Source: Pelodictyon luteolum (GTDB lineage Bacteria > Bacteroidota > Chlorobiia > Chlorobiales > Chlorobiaceae). Taken from it: a stretch of DNA of 64,000 nt. The position numbers and the translations under genes were made by a program. Below the pieces are notes generated by a model. The model ran no database searches, had not been told where the DNA came from, and worked only from the letters and a program-made list of their open reading frames with translations. This document shows, one piece after another, positions 1 to 9,093 of the stretch (positions are counted from its first letter, which is position 1; every line of letters begins with the position of its first letter). The DNA lies in the NCBI RefSeq assembly GCF_001622165.1, contig NZ_LVWG01000032.1, positions 1 to 64,000 on the forward strand. Direction: 5' to 3'.

Positions 1-62
1 AACCCGGCTGAAAAGTGAATGTTTTTTTCAAAAAAATGCGTCATCTTCGTTGACATTGTCCG

Positions 63-857
63 ATGGCTGGGCCACGAGCCGCCAATGCAGCGGAAGAATC
101 CAGCATTCAGTCAGACGCCCGGCCGTTCGGGCTGGACATTGCCTCGCCAGTTTATGCGTCAGGGTCGGATGAGAATGCGACGACATTCTTGGAATACTAC
201 TCAGAGACGCTGGTTCCCTGGGTCAGCACGAACCTACCCGAGTACACAAACAACTATACCACGAGCCTCCGCATTGACCCATCGTTGCTCACTCTTGCAA
301 CAGACTCTGATGTGAGAATATATTTTGTAGGAGAGGGGGCCGGATATGACAACACTCTCGGATTCACCAGTACGACGGGCGATCGAAGCCTCATATTTCC
401 CGAGGCCTCCGTCAATCCATCATACAACAACGCAACCGATCTCACAAAGGCCGCAGCCAATGTGAACTTTCCTCTCGTACCGGGAGACTTCGTCGACCTG
501 GGCAGCTTTGAAGCAGGCGCACAACTCGACTTTTTCCTCATCGCCAACGGCGCCAACGGCGGCACGACGACCTTTTCCACAGACGCAACGACAAGTCCCG
601 ACGGCTTGACCCATGCCATATCATGGGTTCCAGCTGACAGCCCATACCTTCTGATCGGATTCGAAGACCTTCTTGGTGGAGGTGACGGTGATTTCAACGA
701 TCTGCTGTTCGCCGTTGCGATCCAGCCGTTGACAACCGCGCCAGAACCCTCGACCATGCTTCTTCTCACCAGCTTCCTGCTTGTCGTTCTCTATCTGCGG
801 CATAGCAGCCGGTTTTCTCCGCATAGTGATCCAGAACAATACCCTCGAATCAACTAA
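63..857 (+). CDS. DUF4114-domain PEP-CTERM protein, N-terminus probably decayed
   Basis: A surface or secreted protein predicted to be sorted by the exosortase encoded four genes downstream. The C-terminal half carries a DUF4114-like segment (GFEDLLGGGDGDFNDLLFAV). The tail has the PEP-CTERM tripartite signal: APEPS near residue 230, a hydrophobic helix, then basic residues. The first in-frame ATG is at 63, but the protein then starts with MAGPRAANAAEE, which looks like the end of a signal peptide without its hydrophobic core. An in-frame TGA at 51-53 closes the frame upstream. The gene may therefore be 5'-damaged or use an unrecognised start. It lies 12 bp before a paralogue with the same architecture. 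The domain call is firm; secretion of this copy is doubtful. Confidence 0.75.
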   Translation: MAGPRAANAAEESSIQSDARPFGLDIASPVYASGSDENATTFLEYYSETLVPWVSTNLPEYTNNYTTSLRIDPSLLTLATDSDVRIYFVGEGAGYDNTLGFTSTTGDRSLIFPEASVNPSYNNATDLTKAAANVNFPLVPGDFVDLGSFEAGAQLDFFLIANGANGGTTTFSTDATTSPDGLTHAISWVPADSPYLLIGFEDLLGGGDGDFNDLLFAVAIQPLTTAPEPSTMLLLTSFLLVVLYLRHSSRFSPHSDPEQYPRIN

Positions 858-869
858 CTCCGCCCCAAT

Positions 870-1631
870 ATGCATCCCTCAATAGCAGCAGATGGACCGG
901 TTCCGAACAAAGCAGTCAAGAAACTCCCCGCAACCCTCCTCCTTGCGGGACTACTCCTTGCAGGCCCGCTTTCAGCAACCGGACTCACAGCAACTGATAC
1001 GGATCCCTTCAATGCGACCTATCTGGAAACATTGCAAGACAATCTTGGTCTAAACCTTTACGAGAGGGAAAGCATTGGTGACATTCCTCTCGTCAGTCTG
1101 GACCCCTCGAGTATCAGTCTGACAACGACCTCCGGTGTGAGGGTCTATTATATAGGCACGACCTCCAATTATATCAACACATTGGGATACAGCACCAATG
1201 ATGGAGCTGTCGCACCCATTTTCAAGACGAGCTTCAGTACATTCGACAGAAACCGCCTGATGCCGGGGGATTTCATTGATCTGGGTAATGTGGAAGGTGG
1301 TTCACAGCTCGATTTTTACATGACCACCAATCTGGGCTTCACCCGCACCAATACCGTTTCCACAAGCGACATGATTGAGCATGCCGTCGCCTACGCAATA
1401 AGTGACAGCCCCTATCTTCTCCTCGGTTTCGAGGACACCATCAGCGACTGGATTGGAGGAGCGGACTTCAACGATCTGCTCTTCGCCGTTGATATCGGAG
1501 CAGCGAATGTCTCCGCCATGACCGCCGCGCCTGAACCCTCGACCCTGCTCATTCTCGGCAGCTTCCTGCTCATGGTGGCATTTCTCAGAAACCGCCAGCG
1601 CATCGTGGCCCCTAAATGCTCCCAGGCATGA
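870..1631 (+). CDS. DUF4114-domain PEP-CTERM protein
   Basis: Second exosortase substrate, paralogous to the preceding gene. It has an N-terminal signal peptide (basic KAVKK then LPATLLLAGLLLAGPLSA), a DUF4114-like segment (YLLLGFEDTISDW...ADFNDLLFAVDI) and a PEP-CTERM tail: APEPS, hydrophobic helix, RNRQR. Known PEP-CTERM proteins are exported by Sec, cleaved by exosortase at the PEP motif and delivered to the cell surface or extracellular matrix. The C-terminal end overlaps the TPR gene by 4 bp if that gene starts at 1628. The function of DUF4114 is not established, so the biological role remains unknown. Confidence 0.85.
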   Translation: MHPSIAADGPVPNKAVKKLPATLLLAGLLLAGPLSATGLTATDTDPFNATYLETLQDNLGLNLYERESIGDIPLVSLDPSSISLTTTSGVRVYYIGTTSNYINTLGYSTNDGAVAPIFKTSFSTFDRNRLMPGDFIDLGNVEGGSQLDFYMTTNLGFTRTNTVSTSDMIEHAVAYAISDSPYLLLGFEDTISDWIGGADFNDLLFAVDIGAANVSAMTAAPEPSTLLILGSFLLMVAFLRNRQRIVAPKCSQA

Positions 1632-3583
1632 AACAGCACCGGACCGTGCGGCTCATCATCATCGGGGCCCTCATCCTCTTGACGGGTGGCGGCGTGTATT
1701 TCGGTCTTCCCGCCATACGCGCAGTCATCAAGGAATCAAGAGACAAAACTGCATACACAGAGGCAAAAACCTTTCTCAACGACCAAAGGGCGGCAAAAGC
1801 ATTCGAGATCATCCGGATGAGGGACAGCTCCGTTCCCGACAGTAACAGCGAATGGCTCCACCTCGAAATAGAGGCCCTCAGTGCACTCGGCAATGTTGGG
1901 CGCCTGAGCGCTCTGTACGATCGCCATCCCGAAGCGTTCATGCAGCACGAAAAGGGATCGATGATTGTGGCCCGCGCGATGCTTGCAACCGGGGACATGA
2001 AAAGCTATGTCACATTCAGAAAAGCATGGGAATCGCAGGAAAAGCAGCCAGAACTCTGGTTTGCTCTCGATGTCGACGCCCTCATCCTTCAACAAGACAC
2101 GGCCGGAGCCCTGAAGCTCTTGCGCTCCAGATCTTTCGAAGGTCAGGCTGATGCGGCAAGGCTCAACAGGCTTGCTCTGCTAACGGCAGGCGGGAACCTG
2201 CAGCAAGCCTGGCAATATCTGGAGCAGGCCTACAGCGTAGCCCCGAAAAATCCTGATGTCCGTTCTTTCAGGGCACAGATACTGGAGCGGATGGGTAAAG
2301 AAAAGATGGCCCGGGTTGAATATGTCGCAGCCCACCTCGCCCTTCCGGACAATCCACTCTATCGGGATCAGCTCGCGGAATTCTACCGCCGCCGCGGGCA
2401 GATCGGCCTTGCAGTGCAGACATGGGCACGGGATCTCAATGAACGCTCAGCCGATTTCATCAGGCTGAAGGCTCTTTTCTGGAGCAGGGTGACGACACCG
2501 GCATCGATTGGCAAAACCGATCCTGCTGACATATATGGAGAGCTTGCGCCACTCGTCATCTACCTGCAAGAGCTTCCTGAGGGGCAATTCTGGGATGATG
2601 GCCTGTTCGAAAAAGAAGTTGCCAAAGGCCAGATGGTGCTCGAAAGGCGCCAGGAAGCCTACTGGCTGCGCATCCTGGAAGCTCTCCGGAACAAAGAGGA
2701 AGAAAAATGCTACGACATCATTCTCGTCCACCCGTTCAAACGATCGTCCTGGAACCCCGATCTCGAGAAGGCACTGGAACGGCTCCTTGCCTACCGGCTC
2801 GAGAAACCCCAGCCGATGGATGCAAATGCGTTTGGTGCAAGTGGCCGCAACACCGAACAGAGACACCAGCTGTTCGAACAGTTGGAACGGATCGCTATGA
2901 GGGAAAAACCCGACCCCAAGCTTGACCGCCTCCTGCATAGCGATGAAGCTTTTGCTGCGGTCTTCATGGCAGGCGGCTGGATGGAAGCCGCCCTGCAATT
3001 GCGGGGCAAGGGAGCCATACCGGAAGGCATCCCCGACTGGTACATTTACGGAGTGACGCAGTCTCTACGCTTCAACAGGGATGCGAAAGCAGCTCTGGCG
3101 TTTGCCCGCAGCCAGCGGCCCACACCGGAAATGACACTGCTGACCGGAGAGATCCTGCTCGCAAACAAGGAGAGAGCTGCCAGTATCGAAATGCTCGAGC
3201 CACTGACCAAGAGCAAATCTGCGATTGGCTACCGCGCAGCATGGCTGCAGAGCCTTGCCTATCTGGACCAAAAAGCGACCCTCAAAGCCCGGAATGCACT
3301 CCAGCGCCAACCCGAACTATTCAGCAGTACGGCAGGCAAAGAAATTCTGGCCCGCATCGCGCTTGCTGAAGGAGAACCCGAAAAAGCCCGCGCCATCTAT
3401 ACATCGCTGGCAGACCGGTCGGCCGAAGCCAAAGCCTACCTGGCCATGCTCGCATACCGCCAGAAAGACTGGAATACCTGCAAAATCCTGACCATGGAGC
3501 TGATCAAAGAGTTTCCAGACAGAATGGAGCTTCAGGCCAACCTCGCGGCCATCAACAAAGCCGAGAAGGAGAACCGGCAATGA
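1628..3583 (+). CDS. Membrane-anchored TPR-repeat protein of the exosortase operon
   Basis: A protein of about 650 residues with an N-terminal transmembrane segment (LIIIGALILLTGGGVYFGL) followed by helical tetratricopeptide-like repeats, for example around residues 185-260 and again near the C-terminus (AAWLQSLAYLD, LAMLAYRQKDW). I start it at ATG 1628 because this gives an ATGA overlap with the preceding stop, as at two other junctions of this operon; ATG 1616 is an alternative four codons upstream. Large TPR proteins often accompany exosortase loci and are thought to act as periplasmic scaffolds for export or assembly of surface polymer. The precise partner is not visible here. Confidence 0.8.
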   Translation: MKQHRTVRLIIIGALILLTGGGVYFGLPAIRAVIKESRDKTAYTEAKTFLNDQRAAKAFEIIRMRDSSVPDSNSEWLHLEIEALSALGNVGRLSALYDRHPEAFMQHEKGSMIVARAMLATGDMKSYVTFRKAWESQEKQPELWFALDVDALILQQDTAGALKLLRSRSFEGQADAARLNRLALLTAGGNLQQAWQYLEQAYSVAPKNPDVRSFRAQILERMGKEKMARVEYVAAHLALPDNPLYRDQLAEFYRRRGQIGLAVQTWARDLNERSADFIRLKALFWSRVTTPASIGKTDPADIYGELAPLVIYLQELPEGQFWDDGLFEKEVAKGQMVLERRQEAYWLRILEALRNKEEEKCYDIILVHPFKRSSWNPDLEKALERLLAYRLEKPQPMDANAFGASGRNTEQRHQLFEQLERIAMREKPDPKLDRLLHSDEAFAAVFMAGGWMEAALQLRGKGAIPEGIPDWYIYGVTQSLRFNRDAKAALAFARSQRPTPEMTLLTGEILLANKERAASIEMLEPLTKSKSAIGYRAAWLQSLAYLDQKATLKARNALQRQPELFSSTAGKEILARIALAEGEPEKARAIYTSLADRSAEAKAYLAMLAYRQKDWNTCKILTMELIKEFPDRMELQANLAAINKAEKENRQ

Positions 3584-4392
3584 CAGCTCGCGATTACCCA
3601 ATCATCGCTGCGCTCTTGATTCTGGCCCTCTTCATCTGGATACACGATCTATCATGGATGATGCAGCCGGCCGACACCCTCCCCATTCTTCTGGCCATAC
3701 CCTGTATGTTCTGGCTCGGAAGCCCCTGGAAATTCCTTCCCGGAGCGTTCCGTGTGCCGACAGGAGGCCTTGCCGTCACGACAGGGGCTTTCATTATCGG
3801 CATCGTAACAGGCTGGATGTTTCTTCTGGCCATCAGCTGGACCGTTCTGCTCTGGAGCTGGCTCTCAATCCGTATCGAACCCGCGGACCGGCGGCGGATC
3901 GCAAAACTGCTGATCCTGCCGATGATGGCGTTCCCATGGCTCCTGCTGGACGCTCAGGCCGTTGGCTGGTGGTTCAGGCTTTCTGGCAGCTGGGCAGCTG
4001 GAGAATTCTTCTCTCTTACAGGGTTCCATGTGGTCCAGGACGGAACCAGGCTGCTGATACAGGGCCTGCCTGTTGAGGTGACGGCCGCCTGCTCGGGGAT
4101 GCATTCCCTGCAGTCGATGCTGATTGCCGGTTCGGCACTCGCCTATATCATTCTCGGCCACCACCCGATATACTGGCTCAACCTTCCGCTGCTGGTCGTC
4201 ATCTCATGGATTGCCAACACGGTGCGCATCGTGGCTATCGCTCTGGCAGCTCTTGCTGTATCACCCGAATTCGCGGCAGGCCTGTTCCATGAATGGGGCG
4301 GCTGGGGCGTACTGATCCTAATGTTCGGGCTATGCTGGGCTATCTTCACCCTGCAGAGAACCCTTCTGAATAATAAAACCGCACAAGCATAA
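3580..4392 (+). CDS. Exosortase/archaeosortase family protein
   Basis: A polytopic inner-membrane transpeptidase-like enzyme that processes PEP-CTERM tails. The family catalytic residues are visible: Cys171 in VTAACSGMHSL, Arg216 in ANTVRI and His237 in LFHEWGG. There are about seven or eight hydrophobic segments over 270 residues. The start overlaps the TPR stop as ATGA, and its own stop overlaps the next start by one base, so translation is probably coupled. The two genes at the operon start supply the substrates and the last gene encodes an EpsI-like partner. I cannot assign it to a named exosortase subtype by eye. Confidence 0.88.
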   Translation: MTARDYPIIAALLILALFIWIHDLSWMMQPADTLPILLAIPCMFWLGSPWKFLPGAFRVPTGGLAVTTGAFIIGIVTGWMFLLAISWTVLLWSWLSIRIEPADRRRIAKLLILPMMAFPWLLLDAQAVGWWFRLSGSWAAGEFFSLTGFHVVQDGTRLLIQGLPVEVTAACSGMHSLQSMLIAGSALAYIILGHHPIYWLNLPLLVVISWIANTVRIVAIALAALAVSPEFAAGLFHEWGGWGVLILMFGLCWAIFTLQRTLLNNKTAQA

Positions 4393-4871
4393 TGCGAGAC
4401 CACTGGATCATCGCACCGCGACTTGCCATTACGCTCTGGTGCATATGGCAGGCACGCGACCTTCTTGCGGCATGGGAGCACTCCGGATACGACCAGTATG
4501 GATGGATAGCGTTGCTCGTCTGGTGTCTTCCGGTCTTCATGTCAGGGACCTCGGCACTGTTAGGTGCAGGATCGCGCCAGTATGGTACAGCCATGCTGAC
4601 AGCGGCACTCCTTCTTGCCCTTCTGGGCCAGGCCGGATCACTTCACATCCTCCAGCATGCCGGACTGGCCCTGGCTCTTGCGAGCTGGATTCCATTCTCA
4701 CCGCATCAGTTGCTGTGGCTGCTCTCATCGATATCATGGATGCCCGCCTTCGGCTGGATCGGCAGCCGGCTCTTCTTCGGCCATATCCTTCCGGCAAGGC
4801 TCCTATTGGCCCTCACCGCAGCGGGCTGGCTTGCCGCTGTGCTTAGAAGCAGGAGGATGGAACGGCGATGA
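4392..4871 (+). CDS. Small membrane protein of the exosortase operon
   Basis: A 159-residue, strongly hydrophobic protein with about four predicted transmembrane helices (for example IALLVWCLPVFMSG, MLTAALLLALLGQAG and LLLALTAAGWLAAVL). No family is recognised. It starts on the last base of the exosortase stop codon and overlaps the next gene by four bases, so it is almost certainly translated with them. The exosortase and EpsI functions that flank it suggest a role in the sorting complex, but this is inference from position only. Confidence 0.7.
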   Translation: MRDHWIIAPRLAITLWCIWQARDLLAAWEHSGYDQYGWIALLVWCLPVFMSGTSALLGAGSRQYGTAMLTAALLLALLGQAGSLHILQHAGLALALASWIPFSPHQLLWLLSSISWMPAFGWIGSRLFFGHILPARLLLALTAAGWLAAVLRSRRMERR

Positions 4872-5458
4872 ACGACAGGCACAACAACACGATGCTCTGG
4901 GCGCTTCTGGCCCTGGCGGTACTCTTCGGAACTGCGGCGGAATGGCTTACGCCAGGGGTCAGTAGTGACCGGCTTGCTGCACTGCGGCAAAAGGGATCGC
5001 TGTTTGCATCCCGTTCCCTTCCATTCTCCCCTGAAGAAACCGCATTCTACGGAACGGCTCGCGTTCTCAAACGTTTCTATCAGTGCCGGAACGGGGCGTT
5101 CATCCTGATTGCCGTCGATGGATCGGCGAACCGGCATGCTGTTCATGATCCGCTCTATTGCATCAAAGGAGCTGGGTGGGAGATTACGGAAAGCAGACGA
5201 CTCGTTGTCGACGGAGGAACGGCAACCCTGCTCTCTCTCACCAGGAAAGGACAACAGAGAGAGGCCGTCTTCTGGTTTTCCGACGGCTCATCCCGCCATA
5301 GTTCCGTCCTCCGGTACTGGCTTCAGACCACTCTCCGGAGACTGACCTTCGGCGCATCGGGCAAGGAACCGGTCTTGTTGATCCTGCAGTCCATCGAGCA
5401 TGATCGTCCTGACTGGCAGTCGCTCTTGGAGCGATGTCTTTTCCTTTTTGAAGTTTAA
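4868..5458 (+). CDS. EpsI-like exosortase-associated protein
   Basis: A 196-residue protein with an N-terminal membrane anchor (MLWALLALAVLFGTAAEW) and a soluble domain. The segment HDPLYCIKGAGWEI resembles the HxPxxCLPGxGW signature of EpsI/DUF3485 proteins, which accompany exosortases. In known systems EpsI is either a separate protein or fused to the exosortase C-terminus; here it is separate. The ATGA overlap with the upstream gene places it last in the six-gene operon. The overall fold match is moderate because only this motif was recognised by eye. Confidence 0.7.
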   Translation: MNDRHNNTMLWALLALAVLFGTAAEWLTPGVSSDRLAALRQKGSLFASRSLPFSPEETAFYGTARVLKRFYQCRNGAFILIAVDGSANRHAVHDPLYCIKGAGWEITESRRLVVDGGTATLLSLTRKGQQREAVFWFSDGSSRHSSVLRYWLQTTLRRLTFGASGKEPVLLILQSIEHDRPDWQSLLERCLFLFEV

Positions 5459-5492
5459 CCCGCAACGCGCATAAAAACGAGATCCATGTTGT

Positions 5493-5498
5493 TATATT
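5493..5498 (+). promoter_or_regulatory. Candidate promoter element TATATT before the kinase operon
   Basis: TATATT lies about 100 bp before the first kinase gene in a 135-bp intergenic stretch. The same hexamer recurs before other operon-leading genes of the window. No clear -35 partner is seen. Confidence 0.3.
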
Positions 5499-5593
5499 AC
5501 AGCCATATATCGCACAAAAATGCTCCACTTTAACCCCGAATCGAAACCGATACCACCCTCATTTCTGAAACATTACATCTATTCGACAGCGCC

Positions 5594-6736
5594 ATGTCAC
5601 AACAAACCCAATCAAAACCCGACACCATTCTGTTCAAGCACGCACCGGCGCCGATGTGGCTGCAGCAGGGCAGCATAGTCATTGATGCCAATTCCCGGGC
5701 GCTAGACCTGTTTCAGGGACCCGGCAGTGAAGGACTCATCGGTACCGACATCACCACTCTTCTTTCCGACTGCGGACAGGATGGAGGCGATGCATCTCTT
5801 GAAGCTTTGGCGCTGTTCAGGGATGTTGAAAACAGAAATGATGCAACCGCAGACTGGCGCTGCCGGAAGCCGGACGGAAGCCAGATGGATCTCCACACTG
5901 AAATGAGCCCTGTCGACCTTGATGGCCAACGATTCATCCTGATCGTAGCGTTCGATCAGAGCCGACTGAACCGCGACCGGGAAGCAATGCAGACACAGCG
6001 GCGGCAGATGCAGGACTTTATCGGGAATTTCTCTCACGAACTCCGCACATCGCTCTTCAGCATTCTCGGCTTTACCAGTGTCCTCCGTCAGGATGAAGCC
6101 GTGCTGGACACGGGACAGTTCAGGGAGTTCCTATCCATTCTCAACATCGAAACCCTGAAAATCTCATCCCTCGTAGAGGATGTACTCTCTCTTTCCCGCA
6201 TCACTGCCGGTGCGGGCGTACTGAAAAAGAGACCGGCAGATCTCATAGCCATCCTTGAGGAACTCGCTGGCACCATGGCCGGACAGGCTACCCGCAACGG
6301 CGTCACCCTGAACCAGAAGTTACCCGATGGCCCACTGACACTCGTCATGGATCCCGATGCCATCAAAAGGGTATTTTTCAACCTGATTGACAATGCTGTA
6401 AAACACACACCGATGGGAGGCTGGATTGAGTTACGCGCTGATGCAGATACCTCCCGTTCCTCCATCATCGTAAAGGTCATCGATTCAGGACTCGGGATTC
6501 CTGCACGCGACCTGCCGCATGTTTTTGAACAGTTCTACCGCGTCGAGCGATCCGGATTCACCCCTAACGGGTACGGCCTCGGACTCTCTATTGCCAAGCA
6601 GATCGTCGATGCTCATGAAGGCTCCATTGCCATCGAGAGCGATGAAGGTGCCGGAACGACCATAACAGTCGTAATCCCCTTCAGCAACGGCATCGATAGC
6701 GTGACCTCTTTACCCATAAGCGAAAGTGTTTCATGA
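5594..6736 (+). CDS. PAS-type sensor histidine kinase
   Basis: A soluble two-component kinase of 380 residues. The N-terminal ~125 residues look like a PAS sensor fold (MWLQQGSIVIDANSRALDLF and a later RKPDGS segment). The HisKA box is FSHELRT with phospho-acceptor His148. The ATP-binding domain has the N box (NLIDNAVKHTP), G1 box (DSGLGIP) and G2 box (GYGLGLSIAKQ). No membrane segment is seen, so it probably senses a cytoplasmic signal. Its stop overlaps the second kinase start as ATGA, so the two are cotranslated. The single-domain regulator downstream is a plausible phosphorylation target. Confidence 0.9.
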   Translation: MSQQTQSKPDTILFKHAPAPMWLQQGSIVIDANSRALDLFQGPGSEGLIGTDITTLLSDCGQDGGDASLEALALFRDVENRNDATADWRCRKPDGSQMDLHTEMSPVDLDGQRFILIVAFDQSRLNRDREAMQTQRRQMQDFIGNFSHELRTSLFSILGFTSVLRQDEAVLDTGQFREFLSILNIETLKISSLVEDVLSLSRITAGAGVLKKRPADLIAILEELAGTMAGQATRNGVTLNQKLPDGPLTLVMDPDAIKRVFFNLIDNAVKHTPMGGWIELRADADTSRSSIIVKVIDSGLGIPARDLPHVFEQFYRVERSGFTPNGYGLGLSIAKQIVDAHEGSIAIESDEGAGTTITVVIPFSNGIDSVTSLPISESVS

Positions 6737-9093
6737 TCTGCACACCCCCCGAAGCACCCCGCAGGCGCTCCTACGCTTTCCTTCAGGAAACCATTTCGTC
6801 GCTCTGCGCCTCATTCCCGGAAAACATGCGCAGCCTGACACGCAGGGCATGTGAGATGAGCGACTGCCCGGCATCTCTCTACATCAGGATCAGGGAAGAT
6901 GGCAAAACCCGGTACCTGGCTGCAGGCCATGCTGTCAGCAAAGGGCTTTTGGGCATAACGATGCCGCAGGAGCACGAAGGGCCTGCCATGGACCACTGGA
7001 TCCTTGAACATACAGGCTTTGAACATACATTGAGCTTTCCCGTCTCGCTGAGAAGCGGAGGGTATGCATACCTGACCATGCTCGCAGATAAGCCCCGTCG
7101 GCTCACCATCAAGCAGTATGATGCTCTTGAAGTCATCACCCTTGCGCTCACGCACGCCGAAGAGCTCCAGGATGCTTCGCGGGGAAACCTCACCCAAGAT
7201 CTCTTCAGCAGTAGCCAGGAACGCGCCAGAGAGCAATGTGACGAAACCCTGCTGACGAGCGTATGCCGGGAACTGGTTGAACAACACGGAGCCGAAAGTG
7301 CCTGGATAGCCCTTGTTGACCGTACACGGGTTCCCGATGGCCGATTCTTTCATACAGGGTTGACGACCGATGAAACCGCCCGCCTCGACACCATGCTTAA
7401 AGAGGGCAAGATCTCCGGGTGTGCGTCACGGTCCATGAACACCGCAGACGGGCAGGTTATCAGTTCACCCCGCTTGAAATGCAGTGCATGCCCAATGTCG
7501 GAAGACTTTGAGGGATTCGGACACCTGAGCATCGGGATCTGCTTTAACGATCAACCGTACGGATGGCTGACAGTATCGGTTCCGAGCAGATACATTTCAG
7601 ACCATATCCAGCATGCCGTACTTCAGGACCTTATCGCTTCACTCGGTATAAGCCTGCATTCGAGAGAGCTTGACCGACAGAACCTCGAAACCCAGAAAAG
7701 CCGGGAACGCATGCTGAAGCACTTTGAGCGGCTTTCGGCATTCCGGATAAAACAAGTGGAAATGATGAAGAACGCTTCCGTCAGGAAGATCCTTCAGGCA
7801 ACAATCGACGAAGCTGAAGAGTGGACGGAAAGTCGAATCGGTTTTTTTCATTTCATCGAAGCGGAACATGAAACCATATCCATGCAGGCCTGGTCAACGA
7901 GGACGATTGAATCCATGTGCCGCATGAAAGACATGTACGGGCATTACCAGCTCGACCATGCCGGAATATGGGCCGATGCCATCCGTGAAAAGCGCACCGT
8001 CACCCATAACGATTACCCCTCAGCTCCGAATCGTAAAGGTCTGCCGGAGGACCACGCAGAGCTTTTGCGGGACATGGCAGTTCCAATCATCCGAAACGGC
8101 AGGGTCATGGCGATCCTCGGCGTTGGCAACAAATCGCGATACTATGACGAGGATGATGCCTTCTGGGTAGCAGCCCTTGCTGACCAGACCTGGGAGATCA
8201 TCGAAAACAAACTCTTTGTTGAACATCAGGAACTGATGCGGCATCAGCTTGAGCATGCAAAGAAAATGGAGATGATCGGCAACCTCGCATCAGGTCTTAC
8301 CCACGAAATCAATAATCCACTTAATTTCATCCGCCTGAATATTGCAAACCTCGATGAGGACTTCCCCAACCTTACCAACCTTGTCACCCTCTACCGACAG
8401 TTGCTTGAGGGTATGGAAAGCATAGATGCATGCAGCCCTATAACCAGAGAAATCCGTTCCCGGGAAGAAGCCATCGATATTGATGGCCTGATGGAAAACC
8501 TTTCAGCAGTAATTGCATCGACACGGCACGGGGTGGAACGCATTACCGGCATTACCCGGAGCATGCGAAACTTCTCCTTCAAGAACCTGACTGATACACA
8601 CATCAACTCAAACATCAATAAAACAATTCAGGACACCCTGTTGATCGTCAACCATGAGAGCGCCGACACCGCCGATATCCGGACTGACCTCGGTAAAATC
8701 CCCGCGGTGGCGTGCAATCCGTCTCAAATCGGCCAGGTTGTCCTGAACCTCCTGATGAACAGCCTGCAGGCCATCAGGCAACAGAAAAGAACCGTCAAGG
8801 GACAGATAGGAATAAAAACCTGGGCTGACACCACACGGATCTACTGCTCGATTACCGATGACGGTCCGGGCATCGAGCAGTCGGTTAGGCAGGAAATCTT
8901 CACCCCGTTTTATACGACAAAGGAACGCGGAATCGGTACGGGTCTCGGACTGAGTATTTCCTATGACATCATTGTTCATAAGCATCAGGGACAGCTCGAC
9001 TTTGAATGTCCCCCGGAAGGGGGAACGGTCTTCACCATGGCATTACCGCTGCAACAGGAAACTGCCTCCAATCAAAGAGAGGTCCAATCATGA
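6733..9093 (+). CDS. GAF-type sensor histidine kinase
   Basis: A 786-residue soluble kinase. The N-terminal ~480 residues are sensor modules; at least one is GAF-like (about residues 350-490, with DYPSAPNRKGLPEDHAEL and MAVPIIRNGRVMAILGVGN). The His box is LTHEINNPLNF with His524, typical of the HPK4 kinase group. The ATPase part shows NLLMNSLQAI, DDGPGIEQ and GTGLGLSIS. It lies between a PAS kinase and cheD with four-base overlaps at both ends. The combination suggests one signalling unit, but the input signal cannot be read from the sequence. Confidence 0.88.
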   Translation: MICTPPEAPRRRSYAFLQETISSLCASFPENMRSLTRRACEMSDCPASLYIRIREDGKTRYLAAGHAVSKGLLGITMPQEHEGPAMDHWILEHTGFEHTLSFPVSLRSGGYAYLTMLADKPRRLTIKQYDALEVITLALTHAEELQDASRGNLTQDLFSSSQERAREQCDETLLTSVCRELVEQHGAESAWIALVDRTRVPDGRFFHTGLTTDETARLDTMLKEGKISGCASRSMNTADGQVISSPRLKCSACPMSEDFEGFGHLSIGICFNDQPYGWLTVSVPSRYISDHIQHAVLQDLIASLGISLHSRELDRQNLETQKSRERMLKHFERLSAFRIKQVEMMKNASVRKILQATIDEAEEWTESRIGFFHFIEAEHETISMQAWSTRTIESMCRMKDMYGHYQLDHAGIWADAIREKRTVTHNDYPSAPNRKGLPEDHAELLRDMAVPIIRNGRVMAILGVGNKSRYYDEDDAFWVAALADQTWEIIENKLFVEHQELMRHQLEHAKKMEMIGNLASGLTHEINNPLNFIRLNIANLDEDFPNLTNLVTLYRQLLEGMESIDACSPITREIRSREEAIDIDGLMENLSAVIASTRHGVERITGITRSMRNFSFKNLTDTHINSNINKTIQDTLLIVNHESADTADIRTDLGKIPAVACNPSQIGQVVLNLLMNSLQAIRQQKRTVKGQIGIKTWADTTRIYCSITDDGPGIEQSVRQEIFTPFYTTKERGIGTGLGLSISYDIIVHKHQGQLDFECPPEGGTVFTMALPLQQETASNQREVQS

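Noticed and set aside
19-315. 98-codon frame beginning MFFSKKCVIF as a signal peptide for the first gene
   Set aside because: It is in a different frame from the DUF4114 region and would need a frameshift; not enough evidence to join them.
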